Origin: Solirubrobacter sp963848475
Lineage (GTDB): Bacteria > Actinomycetota > Thermoleophilia > Solirubrobacterales > Solirubrobacteraceae
DNA length: 64,000 bases
NCBI GenBank assembly: GCA_963848475.1
Contig: CAWKDW010000014.1
Coordinates: 372,001-436,000, forward strand
Direction of reading: 5' to 3'
Under the pieces are notes generated by a model. The model had not been told where the DNA came from and made no database searches. It saw only the letters and a list, made by a program, of their open reading frames with translations. The translations under genes were made by a program, and so were the position numbers. Positions 1 to 11,087 of the stretch are shown one piece after another. Position 1 is the first letter of the stretch; each line of letters starts with the position of its first letter.

Positions 1-2
1 TC

Positions 3-866
3 AAGCAGGAGGGCGAGACCGCGCTGCAGACGATCGGCGAGCGCATCACCGGCGGGGCCGGCGATGTCGTCAGCTTCACCCGCGACGCCGTGCAGCGGCT
101 GGTCGAGGCCGGTTTCGCGCTGATCCTGATCATCGTCCTCTCGGTCTACATGCTGATCTACGGCGACCGCATCGGTGCGGTGGTGCGCGGCCTCGTCCCA
201 CCCGGCGACGGCACCCCGGACGACGACTTCCCGACGCGCGTGCAGGCCTCGCTGTTCGGCTACGTCCGCGGCCAGTTGCTGTTCAGCCTGATCATGGGCA
301 CGAGCGCCGGCCTGATGCTGTTCTTCCTCGGCTCGGTCGGGATCTTCCCCGAGGGCAAGACGTACGCGATCGCGTTCGGCGCGTGGTTCGCCTTCGCGGA
401 GCTGATCCCGTACGTCGGCCCGATCATCGGCGCCCTCCCGCCGGTCCTGATCGCGGCGCTCAGCGACACCCCGATCGACGCGGTCTGGCTGATCATCGCC
501 TTCACCGTCCTGCAGCAGCTCGAGGGCCACATCGTCGCGCCCAACGTGTTCGGCCAGGCGCTGCGGATCAACCCGCTGCTGGTGATCTTCGCGCTGCTGA
601 TGGGCGGGCAGTTGGCCGGCTTGATCGGTGCCCTCATCGCGCTGCCGATCGCGGCGATGCTGCGCGAGACGATCGTCTACCTGCGCCGCCATCTCGTCTT
701 CCAGCGCTGGGATCTGCCGGCCGAGGCACCGCCACCCAAGACGCAGACGCACTGTCCGGAGTGCGGCGTGCTGGTCGCCGCCGGCGCCGAGGAGTGCCCG
801 GCCTGCGGGACCGAGCTCGGGGACGGCGACGCGGCGGCCGCGGCGGCCGCCGCCGCGCCCGGATGA
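3..866 (+). CDS. AI-2E family transporter (UPF0118), 5' end outside window
   Basis: Integral membrane permease of the AI-2E/UPF0118 family; members export small solutes or autoinducers, and the substrate here is unknown. The frame is already open at the window edge, so the N-terminus is missing. The visible part has several long hydrophobic segments and family-like stretches around 'YVGPIIGALPPVL' and 'QQLEGHIVAPNVFG'. The C-terminus is odd: after the last membrane segment a short tail holds two CxxC pairs (CPEC and CPAC), a zinc-ribbon-like module not usual for the family, followed by an alanine run. The stop overlaps the ATG of the downstream ABC ATPase (ATGA). Family call is firm; function is open. 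Confidence 0.85.
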   Translation, partial: KQEGETALQTIGERITGGAGDVVSFTRDAVQRLVEAGFALILIIVLSVYMLIYGDRIGAVVRGLVPPGDGTPDDDFPTRVQASLFGYVRGQLLFSLIMGTSAGLMLFFLGSVGIFPEGKTYAIAFGAWFAFAELIPYVGPIIGALPPVLIAALSDTPIDAVWLIIAFTVLQQLEGHIVAPNVFGQALRINPLLVIFALLMGGQLAGLIGALIALPIAAMLRETIVYLRRHLVFQRWDLPAEAPPPKTQTHCPECGVLVAAGAEECPACGTELGDGDAAAAAAAAAPG

Positions 867-1508
867 TCCAGGCGCGCGGCGTCGGCAAGCGGTTCGGGGC
901 CACCGCGGCGTTTGACGGACGTCTCCTTCGAGGCGGCGCCGGGCGAGCGACTCGCGGTGATCGGCCCCAACGGCGCGGGCAAGACGACACTGCTGCAGAT
1001 CCTCGCGGGCAGCCTGGCGCCCGACGGCGGCGAGCTCGAGCTGCCGCCGGCCGGCTGGGTCCCGCAGCGCGCGGCGGTCTACTCGAAGCTCACCGTGCGC
1101 GAGAACCTGCAGCTCTTCGCGCGGCTGGAGAAGGCGCCGAGCGACGCGGTGGCGCGGATGCTGGAGCTGACCGGGCTCGGCGGCGACGAGGAGACGGGCA
1201 AGCTCTCGGGCGGCAACCGGCAGCGGCTGAACATCGCCGTCGGCCTGCTCGGCGATCCGCCGCTGCTGCTGCTCGACGAGCCCTCCGCCTCGCTGGACCC
1301 GGCCCAGCGCGAGCGGCTGTGGGCGTTCATCGGCGCGCTCACCGCCACTGTCGTCTTCACCACCCACGACGTCGGCGAGGCCGAACGGCACGCCGACCGT
1401 GTTCTCGTGCTGGCCGGTGGCGAGCTGCTGTTCGCCGGCACGCCCGCCGAGCTGGCGGCCGGCCGTGACCTCGAGACCGCGTTCCTGGCGCTGTGCGCTG
1501 GCTCCTGA
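863..1508 (+). CDS. ABC transporter ATP-binding protein (one frameshift)
   Basis: Nucleotide-binding subunit of an ABC-2 type exporter, about 214 residues once corrected. The N-terminal 'MIQARGVGKRFGATAA' is in one frame and the rest (from 'TDVSFEAAPGERL') is in the next. An extra T at about 911-913 ('gcgtttgacg') explains the change. Visible motifs: Walker A GPNGAGKTT, signature LSGGNRQR, Walker B LLLLDEPSA, H-loop TTHD. The ATG overlaps the upstream stop, and the 3' end overlaps the permease start at 1493, so the pair is translationally coupled. It resembles CcmA-like ATPases of small exporters. Substrate unknown. Confidence 0.85.
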
Positions 1509-2812
1509 TCAAGGATCTCCGGATCCTCCGCCGCTCGCCGCTGCTGGTGGCGCTGCTGGTGCTGTACCCGGTCGTGGTCGCGGTGCTGATCGGCGCGGCG
1601 CTGACCGGCGGTCCGGAGAAGCCGCGGGTGGCGTTCGCGAACCTCGCCGGTGACGCGGACGTCAGCCTCGGCGGCCGCACGCTCGATGCCAGCACGTACA
1701 CCGCGCGGCTGCTGGACTCGATCGACCCGATCCACGTCGACACCCGCGAGCAGGCGATCGCGAAGGTCCGCGACGGCGAGGCGCTGGCCGCGCTCGTGAT
1801 CCCCGCCGACGCGACCGACCGTCTGCAGGGCCTGCTGTCGCTGAACCCTGGCGAGCCGCCGGCGGTCGAGGTCTTCTACAACGCCGAGGACCCGGTCAAG
1901 CGCCGCTACGTCGAGTCGACGATCCGCGCGCGGCTGGCCGACGCGAACGCCGCGCTCAGCGATGCCGTGCTGGCCCAGTCCGCCCGCTACCTCGACCTCG
2001 TGGTCAAGGGCGGCGAGCTGTCGTTCCCGCTCGTCGGCGACGTCCAGATCCTCGGGCTGCGCAACGCGCGGACGCTGATCGACACGTCGCTGAAGGGTCT
2101 GCCCGCCGACGCTCCCCAGCGCGTGCCGCTGGAGCAGGTCAGCCGCTTCGCGCGGCTGGCGGCCGACAACCTCGACCTCTCGAAGCCGATCCTGGCCTCG
2201 ATCGGCCAGCCCGTGCGGATCGAGCAGACCGTCGTCAAGGGCTCGCGGGCGCCGCTGAACCAGTTCGCGGTAGCGGTCGCCGCGACGCTGTCGCTGATGC
2301 TCGTCACGCTGCTGCTGGCCGCCGGGCTGCTGGCGCTCGAACGTGAGGAGGGCACGTTCGCGCGGCTCGTGCGCGGCCTGGTCTCGCGCGGCGCGCTGCT
2401 GACCGAGAAGATCGTGCTCGCCGCGGCCGCGGCGTTCGTGGTCACGCTGCTGCAGGTCGCGATCCTCAGCCTCTTCGTACACCTCGGCTGGAGCGCCGGG
2501 TGGGTCGCCGCGCTGGCGGCGGGAGCGCTGGCCTTCGCGGCGCTGGGGACCGCATTAGGCGCGCTTGCACGCGAGGTCCGCGTGGCCTCGCTGCTGGCGA
2601 TCCTGCTGGCGCTGCCGCTCGCGTTCCTCGCGCTGATCCCCACCGGTGCGGTCTCGGGGTCGCTCTACGACGCGCTCAACATCGTCTCGGGAGCATTCCC
2701 GTTCAAGCCCACGCTGCGGGCGCTCGACGGCGGCTCACTCGCGCTCGTGCACCTGCTCGGCCTGGCGTTCGTGTACGCCGCGTTGGCCCGTGTGGCTCTC
2801 CGGCGGTTCTAA
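1493..2812 (+). CDS. ABC-2 type transporter permease
   Basis: Membrane subunit partnering the ATPase just upstream, which it overlaps by 16 nt. The start is GTG (MRWLLIKDLRILRR). Architecture is typical of large ABC-2 permeases: one N-terminal membrane segment (about residues 15-35), a long soluble loop of about 200 residues, then five to six hydrophobic segments in the C-terminal half (from about residue 255). No binding protein is present, as expected for an exporter. The substrate could be a lipid, drug or polysaccharide; nothing in the sequence decides it. Confidence 0.85.
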   Translation: MRWLLIKDLRILRRSPLLVALLVLYPVVVAVLIGAALTGGPEKPRVAFANLAGDADVSLGGRTLDASTYTARLLDSIDPIHVDTREQAIAKVRDGEALAALVIPADATDRLQGLLSLNPGEPPAVEVFYNAEDPVKRRYVESTIRARLADANAALSDAVLAQSARYLDLVVKGGELSFPLVGDVQILGLRNARTLIDTSLKGLPADAPQRVPLEQVSRFARLAADNLDLSKPILASIGQPVRIEQTVVKGSRAPLNQFAVAVAATLSLMLVTLLLAAGLLALEREEGTFARLVRGLVSRGALLTEKIVLAAAAAFVVTLLQVAILSLFVHLGWSAGWVAALAAGALAFAALGTALGALAREVRVASLLAILLALPLAFLALIPTGAVSGSLYDALNIVSGAFPFKPTLRALDGGSLALVHLLGLAFVYAALARVALRRF

Positions 2813-2824
2813 GCTTCGCCTGAG

Positions 2825-4864
2825 ATGGCCTTTCCCGCCACCCGCCTGCGCCGCCTGCGCCAGACCGGCGTGCTGCGCGACCTCGTCCGCGAGACGGAGC
2901 TGTCGGCGAGCCATCTCGTCTACCCGATGTTCGTGGTGGCTACCGGTCCGAAGCGCACGCCGATCGCCGAGCTGCCGGGGATCGATCACCTCTCGATCGA
3001 CGGCGCGGTCGAGGAGGCCGGGATCGCGCACGCGCTCGGGATTCCCGCCGTCCTGCTCTTCGGTCTGCCCGCCGGCAAGGACCCCGAGGGCTCGGGCGCC
3101 TGGGACGACGAGGGCGTGATCCAGCTCGCGACGCGCGCGATCAAGGCCGCCCATCCCAGATCTGCTGGTCTTCACCGACCTCTGTCTGTGCGAGTACACC
3201 TCGCACGGCCACTGCGGCGTGCTGCGCGACGACGGGGTCGTCGACAACGATCAGACGCTCGCCCTGCTCGCCCGCACCGCCGTCTCCCAGGCCGAGGCAG
3301 GGGCAGACGCCGTCGCGCCGAGCGACATGATGGATGGGCGCGTCGGCGCGCTGCGCGCCGCACTCGACGAGCACGGCCTGTCCGAGACGCCGCTGATCGC
3401 CTACAGCGCCAAGTACGCGTCCGCCTTCTACGGCCCGTTCCGCGTCGCCGCCGACTCGGCGCCCCATCAGGGCGACCGCAAGGGCTACCAGATGGATCCG
3501 GCCAACGCGCTCGAAGCGGTGCGCGAGGCCAAGCTCGACGCCGAGGAGGGCGCCGACATCCTGATGGTCAAGCCGGCGCTGCCCTACCTCGACATCATCC
3601 GTCGCGTCAAGGACGCGACGGGCATGCCGGTGGCCGCCTACAACGTCAGCGGCGAGTACGCCATGATCAAGGTGGCCGCGGCACAGGGTCTGCTCGACGA
3701 GCGCGCAGCCGTGCTCGAGGCGCTGACCGGCATCCGCCGGGCCGGCGCCGACATCGTGATCACCTACCACGCGAAGGACGTCGCCCGGTGGCTCAGCCCC
3801 ATAGCCCGCGCCAAGGTCCGTTCCCGGCGCGACGGCTCGGCCGTCCCGCTCGACGAGACCGACAAGAAGCTCCTGAACCTGATGCAGGGCTCGTTCGCCC
3901 TGACCGAGCGGCCGTTCGCCCACGTCGCGAAGCTCGCGGAGTTGAGCGAGGACGAGGTCATGGAGCGCGTCCAGTACCTGCTCGACAAGCGCATCATCCG
4001 CGAGGTCACGCCGATCTTCGACACCCGCGCGCTCGGCTACTCGTCGATGCTGGTCGCGGCCAAGGTCGACGCCTCCAACCCGCACCGCGCGGCGCAGTTC
4101 ATCAACTCGCACCCCGGCGTCACGCACAACTATCTGCGCAACCACGAGTTCAACCTCTGGTTCACACTCGCGGTCGAGCCGGACTCCAAGCTGGGTCTGG
4201 ATGGGACGCTCGACGTGATCGCGGCCAAGACCGGCGCCGAGTCGATCCGCCAGCTGCCGACGCTGAAGCTGTTCAAGATCCGCATGGACCTCGAGATGGA
4301 GGCCGGCACCGACGCGCTCAGGACGGCCGGCGAGGCCGTCGAGCCGATGGAGCTGGACCCGATCGAGCTCTCGCTCGAGGACATCGACGTGATCAAGGCC
4401 ACCCAGGGCAAGATGGCCGTGCGCTCCGACGCCTACGTCCCGGCCGCCGAGAAACTCGGCGTCTCGGTCGATGAGGTCCTGCGCCGGCTCGAGTCGCTGC
4501 GCGAGCGCGGCGGGCTGCGCCGCGTGGCCGCGATCCTCTACCACCGCCGCGCCGGCTTCTCGGCCAACGGCATGGGCGTGTGGGCCGTGCCGGAGGGCGA
4601 GATCCTCGACACCGGCCGGCGGATGGCCGCCTTCCGCGGCGTCTCGCACTGCTATCAGCGCCCGACCTACAAGGACTGGCCGTACTCCGTCTTCACGATG
4701 GCCCACGGCCGTTCGAAGGAGGAGTGCGACGCGGTGCTGGACGCGATCGCCGAGTCGACCGGGATCAGCGAGCGCGCGACGCTGTACTCGAGCACCGAGT
4801 TCAAGAAGGTCCGGATGCTCTATTTCACCGACGACTTCAAGCGCTGGGAAGAGGAGCACTCGCT

Positions 4865-4868
<4 letters not shown>
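2825..4868 (+). CDS. hemB: Delta-aminolevulinic acid dehydratase (HemB) fused to AhbA/AhbB-type siroheme decarboxylase-like domains (one frameshift)
   Basis: Residues about 1-330 are porphobilinogen synthase, which condenses two 5-aminolevulinates to porphobilinogen. Zinc cysteines C120, C122 and C130 lie in 'CLCEYTSHGHC', and active-site lysines are K196 (YSAKYA) and K249 (MVKPAL). The frame then runs without a stop into about 340 residues of two Lrp/AsnC-like modules (starting near residues 341 and 515). These carry the NirD/NirL (AhbA/AhbB) hallmarks 'THNYLRNHEFNLWF' and 'SHCYQRPTYKDWPY'. Siroheme decarboxylases act in alternative haem and haem d1 synthesis. The two modules could also be a haem-responsive regulator. 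One extra C at 3155-3157 shifts the frame inside hemB; the fusion junction lies far from it, in unbroken frame. About 680 residues corrected. hemL follows. Confidence 0.9.
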
Positions 4869-6192
<1,324 letters not shown>

Positions 6193-6196
<4 letters not shown>

Positions 6197-6636
6197 GCGC
6201 GCTCGACCGACTCGCCGACGCGCTGCGCGAAGAGGGCGGCCTGCTGGCCGGCACGGTGCGCGACAGCGATGGAGCGCCGCAACCGCACGGTGAGGTCGTC
6301 GCCGCTCGCGGCGAGGCCTACCCGCTCCTCGTCGAAGCGATCCGCGAGGGCTACCTGCAGCACTACGGCGCCGGTCGCGTCGTGCGCCCCGACGATCCCG
6401 ACCTGGCGCTGCTGGCCGGCGATCGCCTGTACGCGTTCGGCCTCGAACGGCTCGCGGCGATCGGCGACCTCGAGTCCGTGGCCGAGCTCGCCGACGTGAT
6501 CGCGCTGTCCGCGCAGGCCCACGCAGAGGGCGATGCGGAACGGGCTCAAGCGGTCTGGAACGCGGGTGCGGCAGCGGTCGCGAGCGGTCCGGCAGCTGAC
6601 CACCAGGCGGCCAAACGGCAATGGCGCGGCGCCTGA
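6193..6636 (+). CDS. Hypothetical protein of the hem operon
   Basis: 147 residues, not recognised. The ATG overlaps the hemL stop (ATGA), so it is very likely co-translated with hemL. It has no signal peptide or membrane segment. It is alanine-rich, helical in character and has no cysteine. The middle contains 'GEAYPLLVEAIREGYLQHY', and then 'DPDLALLAGDRLYAFGLERLAAIGD', which reads like a helical-bundle protein binding a partner or cofactor. Position suggests a role in tetrapyrrole synthesis or in loading the cytochrome bc complex encoded downstream, but that is only context. The frame is intact. Confidence 0.7.
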
Positions 6637-6684
6637 TCGAAATGCCCTGGCGCCCCGGCACACCGTCCGACAGCGATCGAGCGG

Positions 6685-6690
6685 TAGGAT
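6685..6690 (+). promoter_or_regulatory. -10-like box TAGGAT upstream of the Rieske gene
   Basis: TAGGAT lies 9 nt before the TTG start at 6700. With a usual 6-9 nt distance from the -10 to the transcription start, the message would begin at or within a few nt of the start codon (leaderless). No clear -35 was seen. Confidence 0.35.
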
Positions 6691-6699
6691 TCGCGCCCC

Positions 6700-7384
6700 T
6701 TGCCTGAGTCCCGCAAGCAGCCCAAGTCGAAGTTGACCGCCGAGCGGCAGATCCCTGGCGCGTTCGAGGGTGAGACCGTCACCCGCCGACGCCTCATGGT
6801 CCTGACCACGCACACCGCGGGCGCCGTCGCCACGGCCGCCGTCGTGCTGCCCGCGCTCGGCTTCGCTGCCGGCTCCGCGCTGTTCGAGCGCGCGCCGGTC
6901 CTCTGGACGCCCGTCGGGCCCGCCACGGACTTCCCGGACGACGACTACCTGCCGCGGGTGATCACGATCACGCAGGGCATCGGCGAGGTCGGCAAGACCA
7001 CCGTCTACGTGCGCCGGCTGCAACCCCGACATCGACGACGCCGACAAGCGCGTGCCCGACCGACGCGCCGGTCGTCGCGATCTCCAGCCGCTGCATGCAC
7101 CTCGGCTGCCCGGTCCGCTGGACGGCGGCCGCGTCGCGCTTCATCTGCCCCTGCCACGGCGGCGTCTACGGCTTCCAGGGCGAGGTCTCCGGCGGCCCGC
7201 CGGTCCGCCCGCTCGATCACTTCTACACCCGCGAATGCGCAACGGGCAGGTCGAGATCGGGCCGCGCTACTCGGTCAACTCCGAGTTCGAGCGCTTCCCG
7301 AGCTTCCGTGATCCCGGCCAGCCGCTCGACGGCATCGGCCAGTACCTCTACCCCGGCCGCTTCTCGACGCCGAAGAACTCATGA
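6700..7384 (+). CDS. qcrA: Rieske iron-sulfur protein of menaquinol-cytochrome c reductase (three frame changes)
   Basis: Rieske [2Fe-2S] subunit that takes electrons from menaquinol in the bc complex. The N-terminus is basic with a twin-arginine-like 'TRRRLMVLTTHTAG' followed by a membrane anchor, fitting Tat export; tatA and tatC lie 4 kb away. Cluster ligands are in 'CMHLGC' and 'CPCHGGVYGF'. The frame changes at about 7018 (extra C), 7061 (extra C) and 7235 (one base missing). Corrected length is about 227 residues. Because the conserved segments are intact around each break, I read these as sequence errors in a working gene. It overlaps the downstream cytochrome b gene by ATGA. Confidence 0.8.
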
Positions 7385-8185
7385 AACTGCCGACCCTTCC
7401 TAAACCGCCGGTTCCGAAGCGCTTCCAGGATCCGCCCGTTCCTCCGGGCGAGCCTGACAAGCTGACGGCGCTCGAGCAGGTCAAGGAGACCGGGATCGGC
7501 GCCGCGGCATGGGTCGACGAGCGCACCTCGCTCGCCGGCGGCGTCCGCTGGATGTTCTTCCGCAAGGTCCCGAAGGGGACCAACTGGTTCTACACGCTCG
7601 GCTCGGCGACGATGTTCGCGTTCGTCTCCCAGGCCATCACGGGCGTGTTCCTGGCGATGTACTACACGCCGTCGCCGACCCAGGCCTACGAGTCGGCGCG
7701 CCACATCACCAACGACGTCTTCCTCGGCGAGTTCGTGCGCGGCATGCACAAGTGGGGCTCGTCGGTGATGGTGATCCTGATCTTCCTGCACATGGCGAGA
7801 ACGTTCTTCTTCGGCGCGTACAAGTACCCGCGCGAGCTGAACTGGATCATCGGCGTGGTGCTGATCATCCTCACGTTCGTGATGTCGCTGACCGGCTACC
7901 TGCTGCCGTTCGATCAGCGCTCCTACTGGGCGACGATCGTGGCCGCGAACATCAACGGCACCGGGCCGTCTGGTCGGACCCTTCCTGTCGGACTTCCTGA
8001 GAGGAGGCGCCGACTTCGGGGCGACGACCTTGTCGAGGTTCTACGCGATCCACATGATGCTCGTGCCCGGGATCATCGCGGCGCTCATCGGCGCGCACCT
8101 CTACCTCGTCGCCCGGCTCGGCACGACGGCCCCGCCGTGGCTGCGGGCCGACAAGGACGAGAAGCTCCGCGAGGAGCAGGTATGA
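7381..8185 (+). CDS. qcrB: Cytochrome b (N-terminal, b6-like) subunit of the bc complex (one frameshift)
   Basis: Haem b-bearing membrane subunit, about 267 residues. A long soluble N-terminal extension rich in Pro/Lys is followed by four membrane helices. Haem-ligand histidines are expected in 'RGMHKWGSSVMV' and 'FLHMARTFFFG', and in the fourth helix ('FYAIHMMLVPG', 'IGAHLYLVARLG'). An extra T at about 7969 breaks the frame before the fourth helix; after correction it continues to a TGA that overlaps the ATG of the next gene. Cytochrome b is split into b6-like and subunit IV-like polypeptides, as in Firmicutes and cyanobacterial b6f, rather than the single long actinobacterial QcrB. Confidence 0.85.
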
Positions 8186-8899
8186 ACCAGCAGGAGAAGG
8201 AGGAGTACCTCCGCGAGTACGCGCTCCTGAAGTCCAAGGGCAAGCCGTTCTTCCCGTACGCGGTCGCGAAGGACAGCGTGATGATGGTGGTCGTGATGGC
8301 CGTGATCATCACGATGTCGATCGTCCTGGGCGCGGAGCTGGGGCCGAAGGCGGACCCGACGACCACGACCTACGTGCCGCGCCCCGAGTGGTACTTCTTC
8401 TTCCTCTTCGAGGTCCTGCGCGTCATCAAGCCGCCGGAGCTCGTGCCGTTCGCGACCATCGGCGTGCCGACGGTCTGCATGATCCTGCTGTTCCTGCTGC
8501 CGTTCATCGACCGCGGGCCCGAGCGCCGTCCTGAGCGCCGCCCGATCGCCACGATCGCCGGCATCCTGACGATCGTCGGCGATGGGCTACCTGACCTACA
8601 TGGGCGCGGCCGCCGGCTCGCCGAACTCGATCGACATGGTCGTGCCGGCGAACCTCGAGAAGGGCAAACTCGTCGCCGCCCAGTCGGGCTGCCTCGCCTG
8701 CCACAAGATCGGCGAGAACGGCAACGACGGGCCCGGCCCGCACCTGACCGAGATCGGCAATTCGCTCGAGCCGGCCGCGATCCGGCGCACGCTCGAGAAC
8801 CCCACCGCTCCCATGCCCTCCTTCCGCAATCTCCCTGAGGACAAGAAGGCGGCGCTCGTCGACTTCCTGGCGTCGCTCAAGGGCGAGAGCGGCGGGTAG
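8182..8899 (+). CDS. qcrC: Subunit IV-cytochrome c fusion of the menaquinol-cytochrome c reductase (one frameshift)
   Basis: The N-terminal part is a subunit IV-like membrane domain containing 'RPEWYFFFLFEVLR', the Qo-site PEWY motif, and two to three further helices. The C-terminal part is a single-haem cytochrome c domain with CLACHK (CxxCH) and an axial methionine candidate in 'NPTAPMPSF'. An extra G at about 8577-8579 shifts the frame between the two halves; corrected length is about 238 residues. The layout (Rieske, b, IV-c) matches the Bacillus QcrABC type. The fused haem c would pass electrons directly toward a terminal oxidase not found in this window. Confidence 0.85.
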
Positions 8900-8909
8900 C
8901 GCGAACCGG

Positions 8910-9590
8910 ATGGCGGCTGGAACCGGCACATTGCCCGCCGACTCGGTGCGGGCGATGTTCGACCGTATCGCGGGCGTCTACGACGTCATGAATACGGTGA
9001 TGACGGCCGGGCTGCATCATCGCTGGCGCTCGCGCGCGGTCGATCTCGCGCGCGTCGGTCCCGGTACGCGGGCGCTGGATGTGGCGACGGGCACGGGCGA
9101 TCTCGCGATCGAGCTCGCCTCGCGCGGCGGCGACGTCGTCGGCTCCGACTTCTCGGAGGGGATGCTCGCGCGGGCGCGCACGAAGGCCCCGGGCCTGACC
9201 TGGGAGCAGGCCGACGCGATGGCGCTGCCGTACACGACCGACGAGTTCGACGCCGTGACCGTCGGCTTCGGCGCGCGCAACTTCGGCGACCTGGACCAGG
9301 GCCTGCGCGAGATGGTGCGGGTCGTCAAGCCGGGCGGGCGCGTGGTGATCCTCGAGATCACGACGCCCCAGAAGCCGCCGCTCTCGACGTTCTTCTCGCT
9401 CTGGTTCGACCGGGTCGTGCCGCTGATGGGCCGCTTCGACGAGGCCTACACGTACCTGCCGAACTCGGTCAAGCGCTTCCCGGGGCCCGAGCCCCTGGCC
9501 GCTTCGCTGGCGGCGGCGGGCTGCCGCGACGTCGGCTGGATCCTGACCGCCGGAGGGATCATCGCCCTGCACCACGGGACCGTGGCGTAG
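8910..9590 (+). CDS. menG: Demethylmenaquinone methyltransferase (UbiE/MenG family)
   Basis: SAM-dependent C-methyltransferase for the last step of menaquinone synthesis, 226 residues. Motif I is 'LDVATGTGDLAIEL'. Family motifs are 'DIMNTV'-like 'YDVMNTVMTAGLHHRWR', 'GFGARNF' and 'VVKPGGRVVILE'. It follows the bc complex that uses menaquinol and precedes the prenyl-chain synthase, so the cluster is functionally coherent. The start is ATG at 8910, only 10 nt after the cytochrome gene, so it is probably in the same operon. The frame is intact. Confidence 0.9.
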   Translation: MAAGTGTLPADSVRAMFDRIAGVYDVMNTVMTAGLHHRWRSRAVDLARVGPGTRALDVATGTGDLAIELASRGGDVVGSDFSEGMLARARTKAPGLTWEQADAMALPYTTDEFDAVTVGFGARNFGDLDQGLREMVRVVKPGGRVVILEITTPQKPPLSTFFSLWFDRVVPLMGRFDEAYTYLPNSVKRFPGPEPLAASLAAAGCRDVGWILTAGGIIALHHGTVA

Positions 9591-9593
9591 CCG

Positions 9594-10568
9594 ATGGCGA
9601 GCGCCGAGGCGGTCGCCGCGGTCGTCGAGGCGGGGGGCGCGCACGTCCCCGGGCTGATGCGCGATCTCGAGGAGCGCCTCGCCACGGTCGCGCAGTCGCA
9701 CGGCGCGACGCTCGGCGAGCACGCCGGCGCGACGATCGCCGCCGGCGGCAAGCGGCTGCGGCCGCTGCTGGTGTTCGTGGCGGCGGGGCCGGATCCGGCC
9801 GGGCGCGATGCGGCGCTGCGGGCGGCGGTCGCGGTCGAGCTCGTGCACTCGGCGACGCTCGTCCACGACGACGTGCTCGACGCCGCGGTGCTGCGCCGCG
9901 GCCGGCCGACGGTGGTCGCGTCCGCCGGGCGCTCGATCGCGACGGCCACGGGCGACCTGCTCTTCTCGCGCGCGTTCGCGGAGCTGGCCGGCGGAGGCTC
10001 GGTCGAGCCGGTGCGGGTGCTCTCGGACGCGTCGTCGGCGCTCGTGCAGGGCGAGCTGCTGCAGCGCGAGGACGCCTGGAAGCTGCAGACCACGCGCGAG
10101 CGCTACCTGCGCCGCTGCGATCTCAAGACCGCGCGCCTGTTCCGCGCGGCCTGTGAGCTGGGCGCCTTGGCCGGCGGCGGCGACGTCGCCCTGCTGGGCG
10201 AGTTCGGCGAGCGCATCGGGCTCGCGTTCCAGCTGCTCGACGACGTGCTCGACGTCTCAGGCCCGGCGGAGCGCACGGGCAAGCATCGCGGGACCGATCT
10301 GCTCGACGGCACGGTCACGCTGCCGCTGATCATCGCGCGCGAGCGCGACCCGGAACTCGCCGAGCTGGATCTGCGCGCCGTGCGGACGCCGGAGCAGGCC
10401 GAGGGCGTCTGCGACGCGATCGCCGCCACCGGCGCGCTGGAAGCGGCCCGCGCGGTGGCGCTGGAGATGGTCGCCGAGGCCAAGGCGGACCTGCCGAGCC
10501 TGCCGGAACCGTCCCAGCAGGCCGCGATGGAACTCGTGGCGGACGGCGTCGTCGACCGGTACAGCTAG
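9594..10568 (+). CDS. Trans-polyprenyl diphosphate synthase
   Basis: Makes the long all-trans isoprenoid diphosphate that becomes the menaquinone side chain. It has 324 residues, the usual length. Motifs visible: 'GGKRLRPLLV', first aspartate-rich motif 'VHDDVLD', and second 'LLDDVLDVSG', which here is DDVLD rather than the commoner DDILD. It begins 3 nt after menG, so the two are almost certainly co-transcribed. Chain length (hepta-, octa- or nonaprenyl) cannot be decided from sequence alone. The frame is intact. Confidence 0.9.
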   Translation: MASAEAVAAVVEAGGAHVPGLMRDLEERLATVAQSHGATLGEHAGATIAAGGKRLRPLLVFVAAGPDPAGRDAALRAAVAVELVHSATLVHDDVLDAAVLRRGRPTVVASAGRSIATATGDLLFSRAFAELAGGGSVEPVRVLSDASSALVQGELLQREDAWKLQTTRERYLRRCDLKTARLFRAACELGALAGGGDVALLGEFGERIGLAFQLLDDVLDVSGPAERTGKHRGTDLLDGTVTLPLIIARERDPELAELDLRAVRTPEQAEGVCDAIAATGALEAARAVALEMVAEAKADLPSLPEPSQQAAMELVADGVVDRYS

Positions 10569-10621
10569 TTTCGCCCTCCGGTTCCGGACCGTGCCGGCGG
10601 AGGACGCGTCCGCGTTACGCG

Positions 10622-11062
10622 CTAGAAGTCTTCGGGCAGGATCGCGTTGGCGGCGAGGGCGGCGGCGAAGCGCTCCGCTTCGGCCTCCATGTTCGCCTGC
10701 ACGAGGCGGCGCAGGTCCTTGACCAGCGCCTCGGTGCCGTTGTCGAGTTGCTCGTCGAAGCGATCGACGGTGGTCTGGTCGAACGTGCCGACCTGGCTCC
10801 ACTCGCAGTTCGGGCAGCGCAGCTCGACCTCCCAGTGGGTCGTGGAGGCCTCTTCCCAGTCCATCGGGTACACGAGGTCGCGGTCGCACTCGGGGCAGAC
10901 GTGAAGGTCCTCGACCTGGGCCGGATTGGCGGCGGGGTCGGCGGCCGTGGCGTCGGCGGCGAGCGGCTCGAAGTACACGACCTCGATCGAGCGGCCCGAG
11001 GGAAGGGTCACTCGGCGGACGTACTGGCCGTTGGAGTCGGTGGGCTGGCTCATGACAGCCAT
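10622..11062 (-). CDS. Hypothetical zinc-ribbon protein
   Basis: 146 residues from the first ATG; an ATG three codons later (11053) is equally possible. Two CxxC pairs, 'CPECDRDLVYP' and 'CPNCEWSQVG', about 30 residues apart probably bind one zinc. The flanks are acidic, and the C-terminal third is predicted helical ('LVQANMEAEAERFAAALAAN'). No enzyme motif was seen. It is divergent from tatA. The family looks like a small cytosolic zinc-ribbon protein kept in actinobacteria; its function is unknown to me. Confidence 0.75.
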   Translation of the reverse strand: MAVMSQPTDSNGQYVRRVTLPSGRSIEVVYFEPLAADATAADPAANPAQVEDLHVCPECDRDLVYPMDWEEASTTHWEVELRCPNCEWSQVGTFDQTTVDRFDEQLDNGTEALVKDLRRLVQANMEAEAERFAAALAANAILPEDF

Positions 11063-11087
11063 CTAGATCGGCGCGTCGGTGACGAAC

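Noticed and set aside
1079..2482. 467-residue minus-strand open frame
   Set aside because: Mirror of the ABC-2 permease, caused by high GC at third positions; no motifs and a biased composition.
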